40,694 nucleotides of DNA from an archaeon. Lineage in GTDB: Archaea; B1Sed10-29; JAJSAI01. The number at the start of each line of letters is the position of its first letter. The stretch's first letter is position 1. Positions 1 through 12,295 of this stretch are shown here, in pieces. The stretch lies in NCBI GenBank assembly GCA_024274695.1, contig JAJSAI010000012.1:1-40694 (forward strand), in the 5' to 3' direction. The translations under genes were made by a program, and so were the position numbers. A model generated the notes under the pieces. It saw only the letters and a list, made by a program, of their open reading frames with translations, did no database searches and was not told the DNA's origin.

Positions 1-339
1 CGGGTTGTTAACCTTGTCTACCACCTGAGAGAGGGTCTCTATTATGGGTTTGTCCCCTTGTATTACTGTTCCGTTTCGCCAGTCCCCGCTGAAAACAAGG
101 ACCGTCGGAACTCCCGCGCCCACACGATAGTATTCAACCACCTGCAAGAACTTTTCTTGGTTTTGGGAGTTAAAGTCTAGCATGTATTTTTCAACACTCG
201 CATTTACACTATCCAGCACTCCTGAAGAAAGCACTGCGTGACAGTGAGGGCAGCTGCTCGAGTAAAAGAACCAGACCTGCGCTGAAGACAGGGCTGGCGC
301 CAGCAGTATGGCAAGTGCAAGCAAGGTCCTGATACTCAT
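1..339 (-). CDS. Secreted thioredoxin-fold protein (CPHC motif), truncated by the window edge
   Basis: Manual reverse-strand translation: MSIRTLLALAILLAPALSSAQVWFFYSSSCPHCHAVLSSGVLDSVNASVEKYMLDFNSQNQEKFLQVVEYYRVGAGVPTVLVFSGDWRNGTVIQGDKPIIETLSQVVDKVNNP; signal peptide, CPHC redox motif, cis-Pro context GVPT. Confidence 0.85.
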   Translation of the reverse strand, partial: MSIRTLLALAILLAPALSSAQVWFFYSSSCPHCHAVLSSGVLDSVNASVEKYMLDFNSQNQEKFLQVVEYYRVGAGVPTVLVFSGDWRNGTVIQGDKPIIETLSQVVDKVNNP

Positions 340-364
340 CCGGTTCACCGTGAGAGAGTACAGG

Positions 365-402
365 TGAAACCATTTATAAAAGTTGGTTTCATAAACTGAA
401 AC
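365..402. promoter_or_regulatory. Candidate operator/promoter: alternating TGAAAC motifs around a TATA box
   Basis: TGAAACCA (365-372), TTTATAAA in the spacer, TGGTTTCA (384-391), then TGAAAC (397-402) just upstream of the ATG at 404. Confidence 0.6.
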
Positions 403-403
403 T

Positions 404-880
404 ATGGGATTTTATGCCAGAAATCTTTTGCTGGGACTCTCTCTTTTCGCAGGATTCGTGTTCGTAACCTCTTTCTTAGCTCTTTTGCTGCAGTCCAGCC
501 TGCCGCCGGAGTTGTGCTCCTGCAGCCCATGGGCCTGGTTACCTTACCTGATCCCCATACTCTCCTCACTGGGAATTTTTGTTGGAGGAATGGTGTTTTA
601 TCTTACTGACACGTGGGTTAAACAGAGAAAGTGCCGGATCGAAAGGAGGTTAGCAGTGGACAAAATTTTATCCTGTTTACCAGAGAATGAAAGGAGTGTT
701 ATAAGAGCACTGCAAACAGGTCCAATGTCTCAGGCGCAGCTGGGCAGAGCAACAGGGTTGGGAAAGGTAAGGGTCCACAGGATAGTGAAGAGGCTTGAGG
801 ATAAGGGGGTTGTCCGAACTGAGACTGCTGGAAGGACTAAGAAGGTGTTCTTGACCGTACTTTCAGAAAAAGAAGAGTAA
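404..880 (+). CDS. Membrane-anchored winged-helix transcriptional regulator (two TM helices, C-terminal MarR-like wHTH)
   Basis: N-terminal TM, short loop PPELCSCSPWAW, second TM, then ENERSVIRALQTGPMSQAQLGRATGLGKVRVHRIVKRLEDKGVVRTE wHTH. Confidence 0.8.
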   Translation: MGFYARNLLLGLSLFAGFVFVTSFLALLLQSSLPPELCSCSPWAWLPYLIPILSSLGIFVGGMVFYLTDTWVKQRKCRIERRLAVDKILSCLPENERSVIRALQTGPMSQAQLGRATGLGKVRVHRIVKRLEDKGVVRTETAGRTKKVFLTVLSEKEE

Positions 881-890
881 GTAGGGGTTT

Positions 891-1199
891 TTACTTTGCC
901 AGCTTGTTAAGCTCTGACTGTATTAGGTACTGTGCTACTGGGAAGATCACTATCCACAGCAGGAAGTACAGGATAGGGCTTTCGTCCTTCTTGACGTGCT
1001 TGGTGAACTCCTCACAGTACCTCCACATGAAGTAGATATTCACCAGGGGGATTATTGCTAGGATAAACGAGGGGATGGTCCCTCCCAGACTATTTATTTC
1101 TTCTTTTGTTTTGTAGATCCAGTAAAGCCCGTACAGACCTAAGGTGACTAGGGACAATACCACAACAACAAGTGGGTTCCTTTTTTCTACCTTTGCCAT
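891..1199 (-). CDS. DUF4234-like small membrane protein
   Basis: NPLVVVVLSLVTLGLYGLYWIYKTKEEINSLGG is typical of DUF4234. Confidence 0.65.
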   Translation of the reverse strand: MAKVEKRNPLVVVVLSLVTLGLYGLYWIYKTKEEINSLGGTIPSFILAIIPLVNIYFMWRYCEEFTKHVKKDESPILYFLLWIVIFPVAQYLIQSELNKLAK

Positions 1200-1283
1200 A
1201 ATCTCACTCCTCCTTTCCGCGCTCTTGCATCCTATGACGTCTATGAAAGAAAGGATTGTTTAAAAAAGGTGCGGGCCGAAAGA

Positions 1284-1330
1284 TTTAAATACCCTTTTGA
1301 ATACTTATTCATTGAATAAATATTCAAAAG
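1284..1330 (+). promoter_or_regulatory. TATA box (TTTAAATA, 1284-1291) plus 37-bp nested palindrome (1294-1330)
   Basis: CTTTTGAATA-C-TTATTCA-T-TGAATAA-A-TATTCAAAAG; arms complementary except one C/A pair, centred at 1312. Confidence 0.75.
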
Positions 1331-1348
1331 ATTTGGAGGTGAAAGAGA

Positions 1349-1663
1349 ATGCCGTTTGGAGACAGAACAGGCCCTCTTGGACAGGGTCCGAGGACAGGAA
1401 GAGGTTTGGGGTACTGTGCAGGATATGATACCCCTGGATATACCAAACCCGGCCCTGGCTTCGGCAGAGGGCTCGGCAGAGGAAGGAGGAGGTTCTGGGC
1501 AGGACCTAGGCGAGCGTGGCAGGCACTCCCAGAATATCCTACACGGGCAGTAGAACTAACACCAGAAGACGAGAAAAGGATACTAAAATCAGAACTTGAA
1601 ACTCTGGAAGCAGAGAAGAAAGCGATAGAGAAAAGATTAAAAGACATGGAGGACAAGGGATAG
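1349..1663 (+). CDS. DUF5320-like protein (Gly/Arg/Pro-rich N-terminus, coiled-coil C-terminus)
   Basis: [41 protein letters not shown]... is the DUF5320 signature; C-terminal [27 protein letters not shown]. Confidence 0.8.
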   Translation: MPFGDRTGPLGQGPRTGRGLGYCAGYDTPGYTKPGPGFGRGLGRGRRRFWAGPRRAWQALPEYPTRAVELTPEDEKRILKSELETLEAEKKAIEKRLKDMEDKG

Positions 1664-1667
1664 ACTG

Positions 1668-1973
1668 ATGCCGAGACCAAGAGTATTCCGCAGGATAAGA
1701 TGCGTGCCTGAAGTAACGTACTTTAAGCCTGCGGGCGTGAGGATGAGGGAACTGCAGGAAGTGGTGCTAGGATACGATGAGTTCGAGGCAGTGAGGCTAA
1801 AGGACCTGCTTGGGCTTGACCAACAGACTGCTGCCAAGAAAATGGGAGTATCCCAGCCCACCTTCCACAGGCTCCTGACTTCAGGAAGAAAAAAACTGGC
1901 AGACGCCATAGTAAACGGCAAGGCCCTAAGAATAGAGGGCGGGCACGTGAAGATAGTCCGGTCAAACTCTTGA
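1668..1973 (+). CDS. DUF134 family HTH DNA-binding protein
   Basis: [87 protein letters not shown]. Confidence 0.9.
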   Translation: MPRPRVFRRIRCVPEVTYFKPAGVRMRELQEVVLGYDEFEAVRLKDLLGLDQQTAAKKMGVSQPTFHRLLTSGRKKLADAIVNGKALRIEGGHVKIVRSNS

Positions 1974-2507
1974 GAATCGTTTTATCACTTCTTTGTTCCT
2001 GACCTCGGGATGGAAAAGGAAACCGTAAATTGGGAGTTCTTTGTGCATTATTCCATGGACGCATTTTCCGCTCTCGGCTATTTTCAAAAAACTTTCTGGA
2101 ACGGTCACGGAAAGGTTATGGAGAGCGTACGCCTTAAGCTTTCCCGCGGAAACCAGGGGAGTGTCTCTTGTCACGGTAACATCTGTCATTCCTATCTCAG
2201 GCTTTTCTGGCACAAGCTTCCCTCCAAAAGCCAGGGAGATTACCTGCATTCCCGCACATATCCCCAACAAGGGCGTCGTGTTCCCCCTGACCCAAGAAAA
2301 CTTGTTCACGTGCTCTAGGTATTCGTTGTCCCGTAGCTGGGTGCCGCAGATTATTATTTTGTCCGCATCAGCCAGGTCTCCTCGTGATAGGCGGGAGTAG
2401 TGAGTCACACGGTACTCCTGACCCTCATCCTTTAGTATATCAGTCACGGGCCTGACGAACTCGTGCTCTGCAAGCCTGTTTTTGCATACGCTCACCACGA
2501 GGATCAT
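1962..2507 (-). CDS. Stand-alone class I glutamine amidotransferase
   Basis: [17 protein letters not shown] nucleophile motif and GFLFHPEV His-Glu motif. Confidence 0.85.
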   Translation of the reverse strand: MILVVSVCKNRLAEHEFVRPVTDILKDEGQEYRVTHYSRLSRGDLADADKIIICGTQLRDNEYLEHVNKFSWVRGNTTPLLGICAGMQVISLAFGGKLVPEKPEIGMTDVTVTRDTPLVSAGKLKAYALHNLSVTVPESFLKIAESGKCVHGIMHKELPIYGFLFHPEVRNKEVIKRFSRV

Positions 2508-3178
2508 TCCAGAACAGCCTCCTTTACAACATACCTTCCAACATTATTCTTGTACTCTATCTCATAGTCCTTCACTACGAGTCTTTTCCTGAACATGGGG
2601 CCGTCAAGCACAAGCGTCTCAAACTCTCCTCCCTCGCCAGCAGGGTTTATTCCGTAACTTTCCTCAAGCTTGATGAGCTGCTTTACTGTCTCAGGATCTA
2701 TTTTCTTCCCAAGCCATACCCTATCAAAAGGATATGCGAAAACTCCTGAAATGATTACCTCAAAGCCTGACGCGAGCAGTTCCCGCAACACCCTGTGTGG
2801 TTTCATCTGCCACAGAGGATTGAAACACCATACACCCAGCTCGTTACAGATCCTTTGTATCCTGCTGGCCTGGTAAACAGAGTTTATGGCCCCACTCACG
2901 ACCCCCTCAATGCCCTGCTCCTCCATGGCCCGTGAGATTGCCCTTTTTAGGTCCGCGAGTTCATCCTCTTTCTCTCCTTTTGTCCTCACAGTCACCAATG
3001 GCAGTCCCAGGGCCTCTGCCTGCAATCTGGTCAAGTGTATATTCGGGGTGTGGAACATGTAGCTCTCGGGATTCTCAGACTCCAGGGTTATCAGGCACGC
3101 GACTTCGTCTGTCTGCATTGCCTTGTGCATTGCAAGACAGGAGTCCTTTCCTCCCGAGAAAAGAATCCCAAGCCTCAT
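2504..3178 (-). CDS. dph6: Diphthine--ammonia ligase-like PP-loop ATPase (Dph6/DUF71, COG2102)
   Basis: MRLGILFSGGKDSCLAMHKA PP-loop; AGEGGEFETLVLDGPMF signature; overlaps the next gene by 4 bp. Confidence 0.85.
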   Translation of the reverse strand: MRLGILFSGGKDSCLAMHKAMQTDEVACLITLESENPESYMFHTPNIHLTRLQAEALGLPLVTVRTKGEKEDELADLKRAISRAMEEQGIEGVVSGAINSVYQASRIQRICNELGVWCFNPLWQMKPHRVLRELLASGFEVIISGVFAYPFDRVWLGKKIDPETVKQLIKLEESYGINPAGEGGEFETLVLDGPMFRKRLVVKDYEIEYKNNVGRYVVKEAVLE

Positions 3179-3216
3179 TGTTTTCTTTTTCCAGAAGAAG
3201 AGTATAAAAAAGGGTT

Positions 3217-4443
3217 TCAGGAGACTCTCACGAGCCTGAGACCCTGGTTTCCTGAAGGAAAGCGTTCTCTTCTTCTGCTTTCCCTGAAACCTCCTCTGTG
3301 CACTGGCCTTCTCTGGTCCGAAGTTCTGAACCTTACTCTTCGGAAATTGACTTCTTCAGCCTTTCTTATCTTGAACCCGTGCCTGGATTTTATCCTCGCG
3401 AACTTGTCGTAGTCATCTCTGGTAATGATGTTGAGAACCTTGCCCTTGCTGCCCATTCTCGCTGTCCTGCCTATCCTGTGAACGTATTCTTTAGGGTCTC
3501 TTGGTATCCCGTAGTTGAAAACGTGAGTAAGCTTGTCAATGTCTATACCCCTGGCGGCCACGTCTGTAGCAACCAGCACACGGGTTCTTCCTTTTCTGAA
3601 GTTGTCAAGGGTCTTGTTCCTCCTGGACTGGGAAAGGCCCCCGTGCAGGGGTTCTGCCTTGATACCCTGAGCGCGCAGGTTGTCTGCCACAAGATCAACG
3701 TCCCTGCGCGTGTTACAGAATACGATCGTTTTCTCATACTCTTCTGACTTGAGCAGGTGCGCGAGCAGGGAAAACCGTTCGTTCTTCTGTGCGTCATAGT
3801 ACACCTGAGTAAGAAGGGTGTGGTCAACGTACTGTCTGGTGTTCACTTCCTCAGGATCATTCATGTGTCTTGAAACGAGCTTGTACAGTCCTCTTGACAG
3901 CGTGGCGCTGAACAAAAGAGTCTGCTTATGGGCTGGGAGTAGGTCAAGGATTCTGTTAATGTCTTGTATGAATCCCATGTCAAGCATCCTGTCAGCCTCG
4001 TCCAGGACAACTGTTTGCACTCTTGAAAGGTCAATTGTCTTTCTTCCCGCATGGTCTAGCAGTCTCCCAGGAGTGCCGACCACGATGTCTGCTTTCCTGA
4101 GGGCTCGTTCTTGGGGCTCGAGAGCAACTCCCCCATACACTGCGGTGATTTTCGCTCTCGTTCCTTTTGCCAGTTTGTTCAGGTGCGAGGATATCTGTTC
4201 CGCGAGCTCCCGCGTGGGAGCAACCACAAGAGCCTGGATTCCTTTGCCGGGAATCGTTTTCTCTATTATAGGTATTCCGAAAGCGGCTGTCTTTCCAGAC
4301 CCTGTTTCTGACTGGACCATCACGTCCTTTCCCTCCCTAATTAGAGGGATTGATTTTTCCTGAACTCGTGTTGGCTCTTTGAATCGCATTTCTTCCAGAG
4401 CATTGAGTATTCTCTCGTCTGAGACTATCTGTTCAAACCTCAT
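3217..4443 (-). CDS. DEAD-box ATP-dependent RNA helicase
   Basis: VQSETGSGKTAAFGIP, PTRELAEQ, VLDEADRMLDMGF, LLFSATL, HRIGRTARMG motifs; basic C-terminal tail. Confidence 0.95.
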   Translation of the reverse strand: MRFEQIVSDERILNALEEMRFKEPTRVQEKSIPLIREGKDVMVQSETGSGKTAAFGIPIIEKTIPGKGIQALVVAPTRELAEQISSHLNKLAKGTRAKITAVYGGVALEPQERALRKADIVVGTPGRLLDHAGRKTIDLSRVQTVVLDEADRMLDMGFIQDINRILDLLPAHKQTLLFSATLSRGLYKLVSRHMNDPEEVNTRQYVDHTLLTQVYYDAQKNERFSLLAHLLKSEEYEKTIVFCNTRRDVDLVADNLRAQGIKAEPLHGGLSQSRRNKTLDNFRKGRTRVLVATDVAARGIDIDKLTHVFNYGIPRDPKEYVHRIGRTARMGSKGKVLNIITRDDYDKFARIKSRHGFKIRKAEEVNFRRVRFRTSDQRRPVHRGGFRESRRRERFPSGNQGLRLVRVS

Positions 4444-4481
4444 CTTGTATCTTACCTCTTTCTTTTTGTGTCCCGCGGAAG

Positions 4482-5249
4482 CTAGTTCCCAAAAAGAGCG
4501 CGAAACACAACACTGGTTTCAAGCGCCTTGAGAAGTAGCCTGCGCTTGGAGCATGATAAGAACAGGGAGTATATAAAACAGTCAGTCCAGGTCACAGGAA
4601 CTTCTCCAACGAAATAAACTGTTAGGGTCCTGTCTCGTACTATTGTTTTGAACTTTACTGCCCTTATCTCAGCCCCTGCCTCCGCCGCTGTTCTCACAGC
4701 AGTGCAGAAGTCAGGGTCTGTCCCGCAGTTAAACTTGAGCTCTCTCGCGGTCGGGTGGAAAACCAGGAACAAAAGAGATCCCTTGTGCCTCGCGATCTCG
4801 AGCGCGTGCCTTGCCCCCCGGGTAGTGGGAGCGTCCGGGAAAAATGCTATTCTATCCCTGAGCAGGGTGCAGCCCTTTACTTCCAAGGGACGGTCATCCT
4901 CAAGCAGGAAGTCTATCCTGCTCCCCCCTATCTTGACTTCCCTGGCAGCAATGCCTTGTCCGAAAACGCTCGGGATCACTGCCTCCGCTACCTCGGAGTG
5001 GTACCCTGAGTTAAGGAAAACCCAGTATTTCCCGTGCTTTACGGCAAGAACATCGTGACACGTTTTCCGCTTCTTCCCACAGTTTTCAACTATGATCATT
5101 TCGGCTCCAGGAACGAGAAGCTCTTTGAGTCTTCCTGGATCATGCAAGTGCGCTCTCCTCCCGTCAGCCAGCCTCACGGTGAACCTGTTCTCCCGCTGCT
5201 GAAAAACCGCCTTTTCAACACCCCTGAATTCCAACACCTTTTTATTCAT
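4482..5249 (-). CDS. sfsA: SfsA family DNA/RNA-binding nuclease-like protein
   Basis: RFTVRLADGRRAHLHDPGRLKELLVPGAE, VFLNSGYHSEVAEAVIP, RIDFLLEDDRPLEVKGCTLL, FFPDAPTTRGARHALE. The ORF starts at 5402, but MNKKVLEF at 5249 is the likely start. Confidence 0.88.
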   Translation of the reverse strand: MNKKVLEFRGVEKAVFQQRENRFTVRLADGRRAHLHDPGRLKELLVPGAEMIIVENCGKKRKTCHDVLAVKHGKYWVFLNSGYHSEVAEAVIPSVFGQGIAAREVKIGGSRIDFLLEDDRPLEVKGCTLLRDRIAFFPDAPTTRGARHALEIARHKGSLLFLVFHPTARELKFNCGTDPDFCTAVRTAAEAGAEIRAVKFKTIVRDRTLTVYFVGEVPVTWTDCFIYSLFLSCSKRRLLLKALETSVVFRALFGN

Positions 5250-5298
5250 GTTATCACTAAAAGGGATCGAAGTTACGGGTAAAATGAGGGGAGAAACC

Positions 5299-5306
5299 TT
5301 TAAATA
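5299..5306 (+). promoter_or_regulatory. TATA box (TTTAAATA) of the rRNA operon, possibly shared with divergent sfsA
   Basis: TTTAAATA followed by a long leader to 16S; the TTTAAA core is palindromic. Confidence 0.55.
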
Positions 5307-5526
5307 CCCGTTGTTGAACAAATAGTATCTGCAGGTGAGGTGCGGATTTCTCGGGAAGCACTGATGCTTTTTGCCTGTCAAAAAAACGAGGGACGGGAAC
5401 AAGTTTTTTGACCGTCCTGATGATGGTTATGAGGTCCTGAGCAAGAGGTGTTATTGCACCTTCTCAGGCCTGATGTGAGCTCGACCCGGACAGGAAAGAC
5501 CCTGCCAATTCAAAAACAGCAGGTCA

Positions 5527-7027
<1,501 letters not shown>

Positions 7028-7163
7028 CCGTACAAAAAACTAACGGCAGGGTCGCTGTAGACCGGGATCGGGCTCGCGCAAAACCAGAACATGAGGATGC
7101 CAAGGCAACCCCTTGGTGTCTGAAGCGTAGCCGGTGAGCATTTTCATGCTCCTGCTGGCGATG

Positions 7164-7181
7164 ACGCGCTGTAGGACCCGT
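7164..7181 (+). repeat. 23S precursor processing stem, 5' arm (pairs with 10264-10281)
   Basis: ACGCGCTGTAGGACCCGT is the exact reverse complement of ACGGGTCCTACAGCGCGT at 10264-10281. Confidence 0.85.
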
Positions 7182-7220
7182 CGCTGGAGAACAGGCTAGT
7201 GTCACGCGCCTGGCCTTACG

Positions 7221-10220
<3,000 letters not shown>

Positions 10221-10263
10221 TCACGCCGGGCGCGTGGCAGCCTAAAGTTCTTCCAGCACCAAA

Positions 10264-10281
10264 ACGGGTCCTACAGCGCGT
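10264..10281 (+). repeat. 23S precursor processing stem, 3' arm
   Basis: Exact complement of 7164-7181, bracketing 23S. Confidence 0.85.
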
Positions 10282-10334
10282 TCCAGATCTTGTTCTAAAA
10301 AGATTAAAAAAAGAGTCAGGCGTAGTTCTTAAGC

Positions 10335-10976
10335 ATGACAAAGGAAATTAAAGCAATCATTTTTGACCTGGACGGTGTTCTTTCTGACACGAACCAGGAC
10401 CACTTCCAGGTAGAGCACGAGATCCTGTTAGAACACGGGATAAGCGTTAGCAGAGAGGAGATCTCAAGAAGGTTCAAGGGCACTCTTGCAAGAGACCTGT
10501 TCGGAACCCTGTTCAGGGAACACGGAGTTAACGCGAGCGTGGAACAAGCGGTCAACACCAAGTGGGAACGGTTGAAAAAAAGGATTGAGGAGAAGGGTGT
10601 TAAAGAGATTCCTGGAGCAACGGAACTCGTGAAAGAACTAAAAAGAAAAGGATTCAAGCTAGCAGTGGCAAGCAGTTCTCCCAAAGATTTTGTGGAACTG
10701 GTGCTGGAAAAACTGGGGATAAGAGAGCACTTTGACGTGATAGTTTCAGGAACGGAAGTAGGGAAAGGAAAAAGGGAGCCTGACGTGTTCTTGAAAGCAG
10801 CAGAAGAACTTGGCCTGCAACCCTCAGAATGCGTGGTCATAGAGGACAGTGTTGACGGGATGAAGTCAGCCAAGGACACTGGGTTTACTGTAATAGGCCT
10901 CGTGAAAGACCCTTCGGGCGAAACGCCTGCGGACTTCAACGTAACGTCATTAGAACAACTGCTGAACATGTTGTAA
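10335..10976 (+). CDS. HAD superfamily hydrolase (beta-phosphoglucomutase-like)
   Basis: IIFDLDGVLSDT, LAVASSSPKDF, GKGKREPDVFLKAAEELG, VVIEDSVDGMKSAKDTGFTVIGL. Confidence 0.93.
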   Translation: MTKEIKAIIFDLDGVLSDTNQDHFQVEHEILLEHGISVSREEISRRFKGTLARDLFGTLFREHGVNASVEQAVNTKWERLKKRIEEKGVKEIPGATELVKELKRKGFKLAVASSSPKDFVELVLEKLGIREHFDVIVSGTEVGKGKREPDVFLKAAEELGLQPSECVVIEDSVDGMKSAKDTGFTVIGLVKDPSGETPADFNVTSLEQLLNML

Positions 10977-10990
10977 AGAAGTGATCTGAC

Positions 10991-12295
10991 ATGGCGCGCG
11001 TTAAGCAAACTGACAGGAACCTGGGGTTCTGGAGCGCGGTCTCCATAGGCGTGGGAGGGATGATAGGAGCGGGGATATTCTCTATCCTCGGACCGGCCGT
11101 AGAGATCAGCGGCCCCATGGTTCTCGTCGCGTTCCTGATCGCTGGGATCGTCGCGCTTATCAACGCCTACAACTATTCCAGACTGAGTGCCGCGTTCCCC
11201 TCAGCAGGAGGAGCCGTAGAATTCCTGATAAGAGGCCTTGGAGACAACATCGCCACCGGAGGTCTGAACATCCTCTTGTGGGCAGGGTACATTATAGCCA
11301 TGTCCCTTTACGTCCGCGCGTTCGCCGCGTACTCTGCCGCGCTCTTCCCCGCATTATCCGGATCCCAGCATGCCATCATGATCGGGGTCATGATGTTCTT
11401 CACTTTCCTGAACTTCAAAGGGTCTAAAACAGTGGGCCGGAGCGAACTCGCAATAGTCTCCGTGAAACTGGCGCTCCTGCTGTTCTTTGGAGTGATAGGC
11501 CTGTTCTTCATAAAACCAGAACTCCTGGCTCCTGGAGAAAACGCGTCTTCCCTGAACATTGTCTTCGCCTCCGCGTTCGTGTTCCTCGCGTACGAAGGGT
11601 TCGGGCTTATAGCAAACACTGCAGAGGATATACGCGATCCTAAAAAGAACCTTTCAAGAGCGTTCTACACCAGCATTCTTATCGTGGCGGCAGTGTACCT
11701 GCTGGTGTCAGCATCAGTTGTCGGAAACCTTCCTCCAGAAGAAGTGAAAAAGGCGAGCGACTACGCGCTTGCAGAAGCAGCGAAACCTTTCCTCGGGAGC
11801 ATTGGTTTCGCCCTGATGTCCCTGGCCGCCCTCTTCAGCACGTCAAGTGCCATAAACGCAACGCTTTACGGGGGCGCCAACGTGAGTTATATCCTCGCAA
11901 AGTACGGGGAACTTCCCCGGAACTTTGAAAGGCGCCTGTGGCGCAGGGGCACGGAGGGACTGGTGATAACATCACTGCTCGTTCTCCTCCTAGCCCTTTT
12001 CCTGGACCTGAGCAGCATAGCTGTCATAGGAAGCGCGTCCTTTCTGATCATATACGCAGGAGTGGGAACAGCCCACTACATCTCCAGAAAAAGAACAGGA
12101 GGGAATGGGAGTGTGATCCTCGCCAGCATTATCGCGGACGTGCTCCTGTTCGCATTCCTGGTAGCATACCTTGGCATATCCCGGCCTTGGGTGGCCGTGC
12201 TCGTGATACTGGTAATATTCTTGAGCATGGTAATGGAGGGAGTGTACAGGGCGTTATCCGGAAGGAGGATGACGCCAAGGAAGATCAGCTTATAA
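10991..12295 (+). CDS. APC superfamily amino acid permease
   Basis: LGFWSAVSIGVGGMIGAGIFSILGPAVEISGP...; about 12 hydrophobic segments. Confidence 0.92.
   Translation: MARVKQTDRNLGFWSAVSIGVGGMIGAGIFSILGPAVEISGPMVLVAFLIAGIVALINAYNYSRLSAAFPSAGGAVEFLIRGLGDNIATGGLNILLWAGYIIAMSLYVRAFAAYSAALFPALSGSQHAIMIGVMMFFTFLNFKGSKTVGRSELAIVSVKLALLLFFGVIGLFFIKPELLAPGENASSLNIVFASAFVFLAYEGFGLIANTAEDIRDPKKNLSRAFYTSILIVAAVYLLVSASVVGNLPPEEVKKASDYALAEAAKPFLGSIGFALMSLAALFSTSSAINATLYGGANVSYILAKYGELPRNFERRLWRRGTEGLVITSLLVLLLALFLDLSSIAVIGSASFLIIYAGVGTAHYISRKRTGGNGSVILASIIADVLLFAFLVAYLGISRPWVAVLVILVIFLSMVMEGVYRALSGRRMTPRKISL

Noticed and set aside
4482-5402. Long version of the sfsA ORF (306 aa)
   Set aside because: The N-terminal 51 residues are not SfsA-like and cover the promoter area; MNKKVLEF at 5249 fits the family start.
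5418-5440. C/D-box-like TGATGA...CTGA in the rRNA leader
   Set aside because: Boxes are too close, without D'/C' boxes or a clear guide; better explained as leader sequence beside the hairpin.
7028-7220. Possible tRNA-Ala in the 16S-23S spacer
   Set aside because: The spacer is accounted for by 16S and 23S processing stems; no cloverleaf or GGTTCRA T-loop pattern found.
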